A stretch of DNA of 64,000 nucleotides from Euzebyella saccharophila (GCF_014855495.1 NZ_JACYFJ010000007.1:1-64000); one strand, 5' to 3'; positions 26,687-36,087 are shown, counted from the stretch's first letter. Notes: generated by a model from the sequence alone, not told the origin. Program-made: numbers and translations.

Positions 26687-27694
26687 TTACATTTTTTCCA
26701 ACTGCATAGTAAGGAATACAGCGAATTGGTTGTGAGTTTCCTTAATTTCAAGCTTATGTTTATCGGGGTATAACAGTTCCAATCTTTTTCTAACATTTTT
26801 TAACCCGATTCCTTTCGCCACGGTGTCCATACTGGTAACCTGTTCAAAATTATTTTTACACACAAACGTCAAATGGTTGTCTTCCATGCTTACCTCAATA
26901 TCAATCTCAATATCTTTAGACTGTCCAGATTGACTATGCTTAAATGCGTTTTCAATGAAAACTACCAGAATAAGAGACGCAATTTTAAATCCGGAGTCCA
27001 TGGTGCCTTCCGTAAAGTTAACCTTTCCTCTTTCTTCAATCTGTAATTTATATAGCTTTATAAAGTTACTAAGTTGTTCTATTTCTTTGTTTAGGGGTAC
27101 AAGTTTTTCTTTACACTCATAGAGCATATATCTTAGAACACCACTCATTTCAAGGATAATTTCAGGGGTTTTGGAAGACCCTTCCAAAGCGTAGGAATAG
27201 AGATTGTTCAAGTTGTTGAAAAGGAAGTGTGGATTTATCTGTGACTTTAAAAACTGCAGCTCGCTTTCCTGCACGTAGTTTCTAAGTTTTTCTACTTCCT
27301 GTTGGCTGCCAATGGCATCCCACGCAAATTTAAATCCGGCTAAAATGGCCAAGACCGGTAGAATATCAAAAAACGCGTAGTAAATACCGGGAACAATACT
27401 TGCCCTTATCGTACCAGGAAAAAGTACTGTTTCCAGAAGTTCTTCAATCATAATTACGGTAAAAAAAACACATATGGTCAAACCTGTAAATGTCCCATAT
27501 CTCTTTTTATAGAGATATTTGGGCATTAGGTAGTAGGTGATAATTACGGAAGCAATGGTATAGATAGCAAAAAACAGGAAATGGTCATAGGAAATGCCCG
27601 GATTGTTCCTGTCAAAAGAATAAAAAAGGAAAACTATGATATGAAGAATGGCTTGAAATAAAAGCTCTCCCCTTGTAATGAAAGATGTATTCAT
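26687..27694 (-). CDS. LytS-type sensor histidine kinase
   Basis: 335 residues. Four membrane segments (about 11-26, 37-57, 68-90, 104-124), no large periplasmic sensor, a short coiled coil, then the His_kinase domain with His156 in SQINPHFLFNNLN and a C-terminal ATPase half (ENAFKHS, GIGLKNVRKRL). First gene of the minus-strand operon and divergent from the TonB-dependent receptor. The signal is unknown; with so little outside the membrane it may sense a membrane or lipophilic cue, which is inference. Confidence 0.93.
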   Translation of the reverse strand: MNTSFITRGELLFQAILHIIVFLFYSFDRNNPGISYDHFLFFAIYTIASVIITYYLMPKYLYKKRYGTFTGLTICVFFTVIMIEELLETVLFPGTIRASIVPGIYYAFFDILPVLAILAGFKFAWDAIGSQQEVEKLRNYVQESELQFLKSQINPHFLFNNLNNLYSYALEGSSKTPEIILEMSGVLRYMLYECKEKLVPLNKEIEQLSNFIKLYKLQIEERGKVNFTEGTMDSGFKIASLILVVFIENAFKHSQSGQSKDIEIDIEVSMEDNHLTFVCKNNFEQVTSMDTVAKGIGLKNVRKRLELLYPDKHKLEIKETHNQFAVFLTMQLEKM

Positions 27695-27761
27695 CTTATA
27701 AAACTAAAAATTTGCACCAAGTACTTCAAATGCAATATCCTAAACAACAAGTTTTTTACCC

Positions 27762-27826
27762 TTAACGACGCATAGCTGGCTCCAAGCCTAACATTTGTCG
27801 TTTACTGGTTTAGTTCTGTCGTTTAC
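27762..27826. promoter_or_regulatory. Candidate LytTR operator between the kinase operon and the TonB receptor
   Basis: TGTCGTTTAC occurs twice in direct orientation at 27796-27805 and 27817-27826, 21 nt apart (two helical turns), the geometry of LytTR-binding sites. A third half-site, GTCGTTAA, lies on the opposite strand at 27762-27769, facing the kinase operon. A near-consensus -7 element, CATATTTG, for the receptor gene lies at 27859-27866. Confidence 0.55.
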
Positions 27827-27894
27827 GGATTTGAATTTCTACATCCTATAATCCATTGCATATTTGACCTATTCAAATCAACAAGAAAATTACA

Positions 27895-30306
27895 ATGATA
27901 CCAGAAAATAAATTTTACCTCCCACTGTTGGCGGCCCTGTTACTTCTTGTAAGTCCTACCATCAGATCTCAAGAAGCACCTCCTATCACCATTAAAGGAA
28001 AAGTCATAGAACAGGGTAGTGGTATTCCAATTGCTTTTGCTACCGTTATGGTGGCAGATAGTGAAACTAAACAACCTATCACCGGAGGTACAACAGGAGA
28101 TGATGGAGCCTTTAACATTGAAACAACAGCTGATAATTTTTATGTGGAGATAGGTTTTTTAGGATTTCAATCAAAAACCTTTGGACAACCTGCCACCCGA
28201 ACTACTGTAATGGATTTGGGAGAAATATTCTTGGCAGAGGATGCTGAGCAGCTACAGGAGGTGGTTGTTGAGGGAGAAATAAGCAGAACGGAATTTAAGT
28301 TGGATAAACGTGTGTTCAATGTTGGTAAAGACCTGAGCAGTACGGGTGCAAGCGCGTTGGAAGTGCTAAATAACGTGCCATCGGTAAATGTAAATATTGA
28401 AGGTCAGGTAAGTTTAAGGGGAAGCCAAGGGGTGCAAATGCTCATTAACGGTAAGCCCTCGATTATTGCTAGTGAAGAAGGCAATGCCTTGGGAACTATT
28501 ACCGCTGATATGATAGAGCGAGTGGAAGTTATTACCAATCCTTCTGCTAAATATGAAGCTGAGGGTACTTCTGGAATTATCAACATTGTATTAAAGAAAG
28601 AGGAACGAAAGGGACTTAATGGTTCCATTTCTGTAAATACAGGTACGCCTGCTGGTCATAGCGTTGGAGTAAGTCTCAACAGAAGAACAGAAAAGTTCAA
28701 TCTTTTCAGTCAGATCGGAGTGGGGGTACGGGATATACCTACCGAGGTGGAAAACAGAAACCTAAACCTAATAGATAATACCACCATTACCAGTATTGGC
28801 GATGAATATAGAAATGAGAACTACTATAACCTGGTATTGGGAACGGATTATCATATCAACGATATGAACGTGTTGACCTTATCGGGTAATTTTGCCCTTG
28901 AAATGGAGGACCAACCTTCTACCACCAATTTTGCTGAGTATGATGCCACTAACTCATTGGTTTCACAGTGGGAACGTACCGAAGTGACCGATGCTAGAAA
29001 TCCAAAATTTCAATATGAGCTTCAGTACAAGAAAAACTTTGATGAGGAAAATGACGAACATACCCTTCTGTTTAGTGGTTTGGGCAATTTTTTTGGAAAA
29101 GATCAATCTTCAGAATTTAGCAATGCCACCGTTTCAGGAGAAAACAGGGATTTAAATCAGCAGACCAGAACTGACTTTAAAGAGTCTGTCTTTACATTTA
29201 AGTTGGATTATACCAACCCTTTGACTGATGAGGTTACCATAGAAACCGGAGCGCAATATGTGCTGAACGATGTGAGTAATGATTATGAGCTTAATAATTT
29301 GGTGAATGGGGCTTATGTAAATGACCCTGATCTTACCAACATTTTCGACTACCAACAAAACGTTTTGGGGGTGTATGGTACGGGCTCCTACGAGGGTGAA
29401 AAATGGGGAGTGAAGGGGGGACTCCGTCTGGAGCATACAGATTTGAGCACCTTTTTGGCCACTACAGGGCAGGCAAATGACCAAGATTTTATAAATCTAT
29501 TTCCCAGTGCACATACTTCCTATAAATTCAGTAATAAAATTTCTTTACAGGCAGGCTATTCCAAAAGAATCTATAGACCAAGAATGTGGGACTTAAATCC
29601 TTTCTTTAATCCCAGGAACAACTTTTTTATAAGACAGGGAAACCCTGACCTACAACCAGAGTTCACAGATTCCTATGAAATTACCAGCATATACATTTTG
29701 GGTAAAGCTTCCCTGAACTTTGGCGTGTACCACCGTTACACCAGTGATGTGATAGAAAGGGTATCAACCTTTGAAGATAATGTTACTACCGTAAGACCTG
29801 AAAATATTGGAACCAATAATTCTACGGGTATAGAGTTCAATGCTAAGTATAGTCCTTTAAACTGGTTGACCCTCAATGGGGATTTTAACTACAGCTCCTT
29901 TAGTAGGGATGGGGTTTTTAATGAGCAAGAATTTGACTTTTCTGGAGACCAATGGACTTCCAAACTGATGACAAAAGTAAAGCTGCCGGCTGATTTTGAT
30001 CTAGAGATGACTGGAAATTACCAATCTAGTTATAGAACGGTTCAAAGTAAAGTGGCTGATATTCTTTTCATGGATATGGGAGTGCGTAAGAACATTATGA
30101 AAGGCAAGGCGGTTTTAAACTTAAGTGTTAGGGATTTATTTGCTTCCAGAATAAATGAAAGTCTTTTGACCCAAACAAACAACAATCAAATAACCAATGA
30201 AGTCTTTAATAGAAGACTGCGAGGAAGGTTTATTGCGTTAGGTTTTAGCTATGGCTTTGGCAAAGGGGAGGCCATGCAATATTCTGGGCAACGAAGAAGA
30301 TTTTAA
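27895..30306 (+). CDS. TonB-dependent outer-membrane receptor with N-terminal carboxypeptidase-like domain
   Basis: 803 residues. Signal peptide (about 1-25), a carboxypeptidase-regulatory-like beta domain (about 32-115, ITIKGKVIEQGSGIPI onward), a plug domain (SRGSQGVQM-like region near 170-215) and a long beta-barrel ending in an aromatic residue (RRRF). It belongs to the outer membrane beta-barrel receptor group rather than classical SusC, and no SusD partner adjoins. Imports an unknown ligand using TonB energy. Divergent from a LytS/LytTR pair that probably regulates it. Followed by a stem-loop terminator. Confidence 0.9.
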   Translation: MIPENKFYLPLLAALLLLVSPTIRSQEAPPITIKGKVIEQGSGIPIAFATVMVADSETKQPITGGTTGDDGAFNIETTADNFYVEIGFLGFQSKTFGQPATRTTVMDLGEIFLAEDAEQLQEVVVEGEISRTEFKLDKRVFNVGKDLSSTGASALEVLNNVPSVNVNIEGQVSLRGSQGVQMLINGKPSIIASEEGNALGTITADMIERVEVITNPSAKYEAEGTSGIINIVLKKEERKGLNGSISVNTGTPAGHSVGVSLNRRTEKFNLFSQIGVGVRDIPTEVENRNLNLIDNTTITSIGDEYRNENYYNLVLGTDYHINDMNVLTLSGNFALEMEDQPSTTNFAEYDATNSLVSQWERTEVTDARNPKFQYELQYKKNFDEENDEHTLLFSGLGNFFGKDQSSEFSNATVSGENRDLNQQTRTDFKESVFTFKLDYTNPLTDEVTIETGAQYVLNDVSNDYELNNLVNGAYVNDPDLTNIFDYQQNVLGVYGTGSYEGEKWGVKGGLRLEHTDLSTFLATTGQANDQDFINLFPSAHTSYKFSNKISLQAGYSKRIYRPRMWDLNPFFNPRNNFFIRQGNPDLQPEFTDSYEITSIYILGKASLNFGVYHRYTSDVIERVSTFEDNVTTVRPENIGTNNSTGIEFNAKYSPLNWLTLNGDFNYSSFSRDGVFNEQEFDFSGDQWTSKLMTKVKLPADFDLEMTGNYQSSYRTVQSKVADILFMDMGVRKNIMKGKAVLNLSVRDLFASRINESLLTQTNNNQITNEVFNRRLRGRFIALGFSYGFGKGEAMQYSGQRRRF

Positions 30307-30326
30307 CCGAAAATAGTTTGTTGGTT

Positions 30327-30382
30327 GGCCAAATGCAATGATGGTTTTTTTGACTTGAGCCATGGCATTTGGCCTTTTTTTT
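30327..30382 (+). terminator. Terminator after the TonB-dependent receptor
   Basis: GGCCAAATGC (30327-30336) pairs with GCATTTGGCC (30365-30374), with an inner ATGG/CCAT pairing, followed by eight T. It ends at the stop of the convergent regulator gene. Confidence 0.75.
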
Positions 30383-31025
30383 ACTCCCTCAACAATCCCA
30401 TTTTGATAGCGTGTTTGGTAAGGCCCGCAAGATTTTTTACTTGGAGTTTAGAGATTAGGTTTTTCCTGTAGCTCTCAATCGTGTGTTTGCTAAGAAATAG
30501 GGAATCTGCTATTTCTTGTGTGGTGTATTCTTCCGCAATAAGCTTCAAAACTTCTTTTTCCCTTTCGGTAAGGTGAACTTCTTCTTGCTTTCTGTTTTCA
30601 AACATCGCATCTGTGTAGGCCTTTTTAATTTCTGAAGAGAAGTATTTATCCCCTTTTAAAATAGTATGGATGGCCTGTAGGAGCTCATCCTTCTCCGCAT
30701 TTTTAGGAACATATCCGTCCACATTATTTTTGATTAATCGGTCTATCATACCGCCATCAATATGCATGCTTACCACCAAAGTTTTTAATGTTGGATAGGT
30801 ATCTTTAACAATGCTGTTTAGTTCAATACCATCTACTTCGGGCATTGTAAGGTCCGTAATCAATAAATGAAGTTCTTGAGTGCCATTGATTTCCAAAAAC
30901 TTCAATACTTGTGCCCCGTTTTTAAACGTGGTAGTCACATGCAGTTCGTTGTCCTCATGTAAGATACTCAAGAGTCCGTCAATAAACATTTGGTGATCAT
31001 CGGCAATAATAATATTAAAACTCAT
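30381..31025 (-). CDS. NarL/FixJ-type response regulator
   Basis: 214 residues. A receiver domain with Asp9-Asp10, phospho-acceptor Asp58 in LITDLTMPE and a conserved Lys after VPKNAEKD. A LuxR-type helix-turn-helix (about 150-214) with LTEREKEVLKLIAE and the recognition helix SKHTIESYRKNL. Regulates transcription after phosphorylation by the kinase two genes upstream. Its start overlaps the small membrane gene by 11 bases, so all three are probably translated together. Confidence 0.94.
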   Translation of the reverse strand: MSFNIIIADDHQMFIDGLLSILHEDNELHVTTTFKNGAQVLKFLEINGTQELHLLITDLTMPEVDGIELNSIVKDTYPTLKTLVVSMHIDGGMIDRLIKNNVDGYVPKNAEKDELLQAIHTILKGDKYFSSEIKKAYTDAMFENRKQEEVHLTEREKEVLKLIAEEYTTQEIADSLFLSKHTIESYRKNLISKLQVKNLAGLTKHAIKMGLLRE

Positions 31026-31302
31026 TTAGGGATAATTTTTTAGTTTTAAAATAATGGGTGATATGTAGGAACAGGGCTAATGGGACTCCTGTGAAAATGA
31101 AAAATAAGTGTATGCCCAGAGTTGTTAAACCGCAATCCATGGTCTGTCTTTCTGGATAAAACCACAAAGGAATAACCCAAAGGTAATTGGCAATTACCAG
31201 CAAAAGCAAGAATGTTTTTGCGTTTTTGATTCTCAGATGATTGAAAAGTTGGTATCCAAACCACTGAAATGCCAAGACCAATAGCAGGGCTATAACTTTC
31301 AT
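31015..31302 (-). CDS. Small membrane protein between kinase and regulator
   Basis: 95 residues with three predicted membrane segments (about 3-18, 29-48, 60-82) and a basic C-terminus (HYFKTKKLSLNEF). Its start overlaps the kinase stop by four bases and its end overlaps the regulator start by 11, so it is a true gene of this operon. No family recognised. It might modulate the kinase, which has one membrane span, or act as a separate sensor; both are inference. Confidence 0.75.
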   Translation of the reverse strand: MKVIALLLVLAFQWFGYQLFNHLRIKNAKTFLLLLVIANYLWVIPLWFYPERQTMDCGLTTLGIHLFFIFTGVPLALFLHITHYFKTKKLSLNEF

Positions 31303-33224
31303 GTGATGGGAATATTTATAACGGCCACCGTGCCCCTGTTAACGCTTGAATCTATTTGAAGCGTACCGTTTAATTCTTGTACGCGACTATTTACATTTTC
31401 AAGACCGATACCATTGGTTGTATTTTTGGAATCAAACCCCACGCCATTATCTTCAAATAAGAGAGATAATTCGTTTTCAGTCAAGGTAAGATTGATGGAT
31501 ACATGGTCTGCCTGGGCATGTTTTATGGTATTGGTCATCAATTCTTGAATTATTTTATATAGTTGCAGGTGTAGAGCATCTTTTAATGCGTTGATTTCTT
31601 CGTTTGGATACTTATGAAAACTTACTTTTAAATTTCCATTGATGGATATGGTATCGATATAATCTGAGATGAGTTGTGTAAAAGGTTTTTCCTTGAATTT
31701 TTTGGGAATTAACGTGTGGGAAATATTCCTCACTAGCTGATAGGTTTCATCCAATTGGTGCTTGATGGTATTCCAATTATCAGTATTGTTTTCTTCTCCG
31801 GAAATTTGAAGTTTTATTCCCGCTAGGTTACCTCCAATACTATCGTGTAATTCTTGGGCTATTCGCTTTCGCTCTTCGTCTTGAGCTTCAATGGATGCTT
31901 TAATGAGGTCCAGTTCCTGATCTTTCTTTAATGCCTGTAATTTTTGAATGTTGACTTCCTCTTTCTTTTTTGCAAGTTCTGTTTGTGCTTGTATCTTTTG
32001 ATAGTAAACGTATAATAATCCCAGAACAGGTATGAGTACCACAAGAAATCCTATAAGGATGGCATTTTTAATAGTCCGTTGTGCCTTTAGTTCCGCCTCC
32101 TTTAAAATCTGGTTTTCTTCCAATTCACTTATTTCCTTGTCTTTTTCTAAGGTTTCATATTGTATTTCCAGTTCTTTAATCACTTTTTGCTGTTGTCTAT
32201 GGGCTATCTGTTGATTAATACCCGCCATTTGCGTCATGACAGCATAGGCATTGCTATAGTCTTCCTTTGCATTGAAAACTTTTCTCTGAATGTCTAAAAT
32301 TTCTTTTTGGTAATAAAGATTATCTCTTTGAATAGCATTAAAATAGGCGACCGAAAGTGCGGCATTAGCGGCGTCAAAGTTCTTTTCGCGATAAAAGAGT
32401 TCTCCCATGCGTATGGTTCCTTCAAAATAGATATTGAGAAACCCTTCTTGCATGCCCTTTTCACGGGCAGTGTTATAAAGCTCAAAAGCTTTGTCATAAT
32501 CCTCGTCCAATTCCGCTAAGGAACCTAACTTAAGTTCCAGGGTTAGCGCTTGTCTATCATCTTTCTGCTCCCGTGCCTTCTGTAGCCCATTGTTGTATAT
32601 TTCCTGGGCTCTAGTATACTTTTTTTGTACGTAATAGGCATCTCCTAAAAAAGTAATTGCTTTTGGTAATAGGATTTGATACTCGCCAACTAAATCATCA
32701 ATAATGGGTTCCAGAATTTCTATGGCCTTCTGTGGTTCTTGTTTAAGATTGTAGGTGTTGGCCAACCCTATTTTGTTTCTAAATAAAAACTCTTTTTGTA
32801 AGGAGCTTTCGGCTTCCTTAATTCCCTGAATATGCCATTTGGTGGCATTGTCCAATAGACCGTTAAATCTACTTCCAATGCCTAAAATATAGTAGGCCTT
32901 AGAAAAGTGTCTTGATTTGGCTAGGCTGTCTGCATTCCAATGGCGTATCTCTATAAGGTACTTGTTCCCATATTGAATAATACTGTCTGAGTTGGCCTTA
33001 TCTATATGGTGTCCGGCCAACTTCATAATCGCCAAAAACCTATTGGGACCATATACCGAATCTGTTAAAGTCCGGTAATAGCGGTTCAAAGAAGTGTCGC
33101 GCTCATTGGGTTCCGTGGAAAAGCTTATTTGTTGCTCTTCGCTATTGTTTTGTGCGCATACTCCCTTTCCCAGAACAATGGTAAGGGAGAATATAAGTAA
33201 GACTTTTAATGTTTGGTTGTTCAA
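31299..33224 (-). CDS. TPR-containing sensor histidine kinase (HisKA_3 type)
   Basis: 641 residues. Signal peptide (about 1-24), a periplasmic TPR-like helical array (about 90-340), a coiled coil rich in Glu and Lys, one membrane segment (about 390-410) and a NarX-type kinase core: His460 in AQELHDSIGG, a HATPase with QELMTNTIKHA near 560 and DNGVGF near 591. Pairs with the NarL-type regulator at the end of the operon. TPR-sensor kinases of this layout are frequent in Bacteroidota. Signal unknown. Confidence 0.92.
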   Translation of the reverse strand: MNNQTLKVLLIFSLTIVLGKGVCAQNNSEEQQISFSTEPNERDTSLNRYYRTLTDSVYGPNRFLAIMKLAGHHIDKANSDSIIQYGNKYLIEIRHWNADSLAKSRHFSKAYYILGIGSRFNGLLDNATKWHIQGIKEAESSLQKEFLFRNKIGLANTYNLKQEPQKAIEILEPIIDDLVGEYQILLPKAITFLGDAYYVQKKYTRAQEIYNNGLQKAREQKDDRQALTLELKLGSLAELDEDYDKAFELYNTAREKGMQEGFLNIYFEGTIRMGELFYREKNFDAANAALSVAYFNAIQRDNLYYQKEILDIQRKVFNAKEDYSNAYAVMTQMAGINQQIAHRQQQKVIKELEIQYETLEKDKEISELEENQILKEAELKAQRTIKNAILIGFLVVLIPVLGLLYVYYQKIQAQTELAKKKEEVNIQKLQALKKDQELDLIKASIEAQDEERKRIAQELHDSIGGNLAGIKLQISGEENNTDNWNTIKHQLDETYQLVRNISHTLIPKKFKEKPFTQLISDYIDTISINGNLKVSFHKYPNEEINALKDALHLQLYKIIQELMTNTIKHAQADHVSINLTLTENELSLLFEDNGVGFDSKNTTNGIGLENVNSRVQELNGTLQIDSSVNRGTVAVINIPIT

Positions 33225-33274
33225 CTGTATGGCTATTAAAACTAATCAGTTTAAGACTATCTATTGGATGTATA

Positions 33275-33763
33275 TTAACCTGGGGTGTAAATTCGATGTA
33301 AGTCATTACCTTCCATCTCAACCACTTTTTTGTCAATATATTTAATCAAATCAGGACAGTCATTTGAAAAATCATCGCAAATTACGGTTTTTGATTTTTT
33401 GTCGTGTTTTAATGTGACAATCAGTTGGCTAGGGCAGGAAGTTTCGGTAGGATAATGGTCATCTAGCTCCCAGAATCCTTCCACCTCCAATTTTTTAAAG
33501 AATCCTAAGGTCGGTAATGAGTCTAAATAGGTTTCTGTATAGTGATTGTATTTGGCATCGGCTTTACTTTCAAAAGTATCTGGGGTATACCTTATTTTGT
33601 TCTTATATAGGTCAAACCTGTCATCGTGGAAAGCGCCTCTTTTTACAATGAGATGATAACCATGGCCATCTCTTGCGGACTGGTAATTTTTTACGGAACG
33701 ATTGTTACAATAAATAGCTACAACTAGACAAACGGCTAACAACTTGGGGTACATGTATTTCAT
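33275..33763 (-). CDS. Hypothetical exported or membrane-anchored protein
   Basis: About 162 residues from ATG 33763 (MKYMYPKLLAV); a GTG at 33784 would add seven residues. An N-terminal hydrophobic stretch ends near a Cys (AIYCNN), so it may be secreted or anchored. The mature part is polar with several Tyr, Asp and Lys residues and three Cys (TSCPSQ, VICDD, NDCPD). No family recognised. Same strand as and 50 bases upstream of the TPR kinase; co-transcription is possible but unproven. Confidence 0.6.
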   Translation of the reverse strand: MKYMYPKLLAVCLVVAIYCNNRSVKNYQSARDGHGYHLIVKRGAFHDDRFDLYKNKIRYTPDTFESKADAKYNHYTETYLDSLPTLGFFKKLEVEGFWELDDHYPTETSCPSQLIVTLKHDKKSKTVICDDFSNDCPDLIKYIDKKVVEMEGNDLHRIYTPG

Positions 33764-33839
33764 TTCTATAGGCTTTTTGTTCACAACAAATGTGAAAATT
33801 TGCCGCGCTTAGAAATACACTTGTTTCAGCCTTTTGTGT

Positions 33840-33857
33840 ACCCCTGAAAACAGGGGT
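33840..33857 (-). terminator. Possible hairpin after ypdA
   Basis: ACCCCTG-AAAA-CAGGGGT, a 7-bp stem with a four-base loop, seven bases after the ypdA stop on its strand. No clear U-tract follows, so efficiency is uncertain. Confidence 0.4.
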
Positions 33858-33863
33858 GGCAAA

Positions 33864-34844
33864 TTACTGGTTGGTAATGACCTGCTCCTTGAGTATAGAT
33901 GATACAATCATTTGGGCATGTACTCTTGAGTTTTCAATAAACCATTTATGGGTTTCCATGCCCCCACAAATTACTCCTGCAAGATAAAGACCGCCTATAT
34001 TGGTCTCCATGGTATCCGGATTGTATTTTGGTAGCTTTTTTTCATCGTTAGTGAGTTCGATTCCCACCGCCTCCAGAAATTTAAAATTAGGTTTGTAGCC
34101 GGTCAAAGCCAGCACAAAATCATTTTCTATTTCTTTATCGCCCTCCGGAGTGTTCAAAACCAATGAATGTTCTTTTATTTCTTTTACGGTAGTATCATAA
34201 TAGGCTTTAATACTACCTTCTTCTATGCGATTGATGATATCTGGCCTTACCCAATACTTTACGCGCTTACCCACTTCCGGGCCTCTGATGATAAGAGAAA
34301 CTTCCGATCCTTTTCGGTAGCATTCCAATGCGGCATCAATAGCGGAATTACTTGCTCCAATGACTGCTAATTTCTGACTTGCATAGAAATGAGGGTCTTT
34401 GTAGTAGTGGGAAACCTTTGGTAAGTTTTCTCCGGGAACATCAATGGTATTTGGGATATCATAGAAACCTGTTGCTATAATTACCTTGTCTGCCGTGTAG
34501 TTTGTTTTGTTGGTGGTAATGGAAAATTGTTCGTTTTGCTTTTCAACATGGGCCACTTTTTCAAATAGCCGAATGTTGAGGTTATTTGAGGTGACAATTC
34601 TTCTGTAATATTCCAAGGCTTCGTTTCGCTTAGGTTTGGCTTCCTTGCTAATAAATGGAATGTTGTCAATTTCCAATTTTTCCGAGGAAGAGAAAAATTG
34701 CATGTTTATAGGGTAATTGAAAAGGGAGTTGACTATAGGGCCTTTTTCAAGGATTACATAACTCAATCCTTTTTTTTGAGCTTCCAATCCACATGCAATA
34801 CCTATGGGACCTCCGCCAATAATTACAATTCGAAAATGCTCCAT
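33864..34844 (-). CDS. ypdA: YpdA-family FAD/NADPH oxidoreductase (putative bacillithiol disulfide reductase)
   Basis: 326 residues. FAD-binding GGGPIG at 10-15, then SLFNYPINMQFFSSSE typical of YpdA, and a second dinucleotide motif GASNSA for NADPH. There is no CxxC redox pair as in thioredoxin reductase, consistent with YpdA. In Firmicutes it reduces oxidised bacillithiol; whether this host makes bacillithiol cannot be judged from the window. Its start overlaps the rpe end by 22 bases. Confidence 0.85.
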   Translation of the reverse strand: MEHFRIVIIGGGPIGIACGLEAQKKGLSYVILEKGPIVNSLFNYPINMQFFSSSEKLEIDNIPFISKEAKPKRNEALEYYRRIVTSNNLNIRLFEKVAHVEKQNEQFSITTNKTNYTADKVIIATGFYDIPNTIDVPGENLPKVSHYYKDPHFYASQKLAVIGASNSAIDAALECYRKGSEVSLIIRGPEVGKRVKYWVRPDIINRIEEGSIKAYYDTTVKEIKEHSLVLNTPEGDKEIENDFVLALTGYKPNFKFLEAVGIELTNDEKKLPKYNPDTMETNIGGLYLAGVICGGMETHKWFIENSRVHAQMIVSSILKEQVITNQ

Positions 34845-35503
34845 TTATCTGTTGCTGCTTTTAGGTCCTTAATAGTTTTTTGTGGCTCGTCGCTCTTAAA
34901 GATGAAACTTCCGGCAACCAGAACATCGGCACCTGCCTTTATAAGAGCCTTAGCATTTTTAGCCGTAACACCGCCGTCTACCTCTACCACCGCCTTGGAA
35001 TCGTTCATTTTAATAAGTTCCTTGGCGTCCGTTATCTTTTCATAACTGTTCTCTATAAAACTCTGACCACCAAACCCTGGATTTACGCTCATGATAAGCA
35101 CCAAATCCAAATCTTTGATAATATTTTTAAGCAGGTTTACATTGGTATGTGGATTTAAGGCCACCCCAGCCTTCATTCCCGCATCTTTTATGGCTTGAAC
35201 GGTCCTGTGCAAGTGTGTACATGCTTCATAATGCACCGTGAGGTAGGTAGCACCTAAATCTGCAAATGTTTGTATGTACCTGTCCGGATCTACAATCATT
35301 AAATGAACATCCAAAGGTTTGGTGGCATGTTTGGCAATGGCTTTTATAACGGGCATTCCATATGAAATGTTAGGCACGAACATACCGTCCATAACATCTA
35401 TATGGTGCCAATCTGCTTCGCTTTGGTTCACCATTTCTACATCTCGTTGTAGATTGCCAAAATCTGCTGCCAGTAGGGAAGGGGCTATTTTAGATTTATT
35501 CAT
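34823..35503 (-). CDS. rpe: Ribulose-phosphate 3-epimerase
   Basis: 226 residues from ATG 35503 (MNKSKIAPSLLAADF). An ATG at 35518 is less likely because it would leave almost no leader after the -7 element at 35527-35534. TIM-barrel motifs HIDVMDGMFVPN, VHLMIVDP, MSVNPGFGGQSF and VEVDGGV are complete, including the catalytic aspartates and metal-binding histidines. Interconverts ribulose-5-P and xylulose-5-P in the pentose phosphate pathway. Overlaps ypdA. Confidence 0.96.
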   Translation of the reverse strand: MNKSKIAPSLLAADFGNLQRDVEMVNQSEADWHHIDVMDGMFVPNISYGMPVIKAIAKHATKPLDVHLMIVDPDRYIQTFADLGATYLTVHYEACTHLHRTVQAIKDAGMKAGVALNPHTNVNLLKNIIKDLDLVLIMSVNPGFGGQSFIENSYEKITDAKELIKMNDSKAVVEVDGGVTAKNAKALIKAGADVLVAGSFIFKSDEPQKTIKDLKAATDKWSIFEL

Positions 35504-35526
35504 TGCGTACTGCTTCAATTCTTATA

Positions 35527-35534
35527 CAAAAGTA
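35527..35534 (-). promoter_or_regulatory. -7 promoter element of rpe
   Basis: TACTTTTG on the minus strand is an exact TAnnTTTG match, about 24 bases before the rpe ATG. No clear -33 TTTG. The stretch from here to 35853 is AT-rich, with no gene, RNA or repeat I can support. Confidence 0.5.
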
Positions 35535-35853
35535 AGGAAATGGTATTTGTTGGGTTCTCTGTTTCCTTGTTTAGTTTTATATGACCATTAGAAATGTAAA
35601 TGGTAACTATTCTAGTCTTCCAAAGGGTTGAAAACTTATTTTTTTAGTAGGAAGGATGCGTAGACTGTTTTATAGAGATGGCAGGTAAATATTATAGGGA
35701 TTTAATTTGTTATAGTGCCGATATTCCAACTGGCTCTTTTCAGTACTATTTTAGAAAGCTCAAATTTCTTTGGTATTATCAAATCTATTTTTGTGTTGGG
35801 AAGAAAACTCTATAATTTTTTGAAAAAATCTTGTTACCTCGTTTGCAGATATT

Positions 35854-36087
35854 TTAATTCTTTTCCTTTCTTATCGAATTGAGGTACAAGCGCTCCACTT
35901 TTTCTCGTGCCCAAGGTGTTCTTCGTAGAAATTTAAGCGAGGATTTTATAGAGGGATTATTTTTAAAGCTGTTAATGTCAATTAGCGAAGCCAATTCTTC
36001 CCATGTGTATTTCTGGGAAAGATACACTAGAATATCTGCCAATTTTACACCATGTAACGGATTGTTCGGTTGAGATTCTTTTTTCAT
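35854..36087 (-). CDS. VF530-family (DUF2132) small DNA-binding protein
   Basis: 77 residues from ATG 36087 (MKKESQPNNPLHGV). NNPLHGVKL, the TWEELASLI helix and PSIKSSLKFLRRTPWAREKVERLY are the conserved core of the VF530 family, whose structure is a compact helical, probably DNA-binding fold. Biological role is unknown. A longer frame to 36147 is possible, but the added residues have no family match. Confidence 0.85.
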   Translation of the reverse strand: MKKESQPNNPLHGVKLADILVYLSQKYTWEELASLIDINSFKNNPSIKSSLKFLRRTPWAREKVERLYLNSIRKEKN

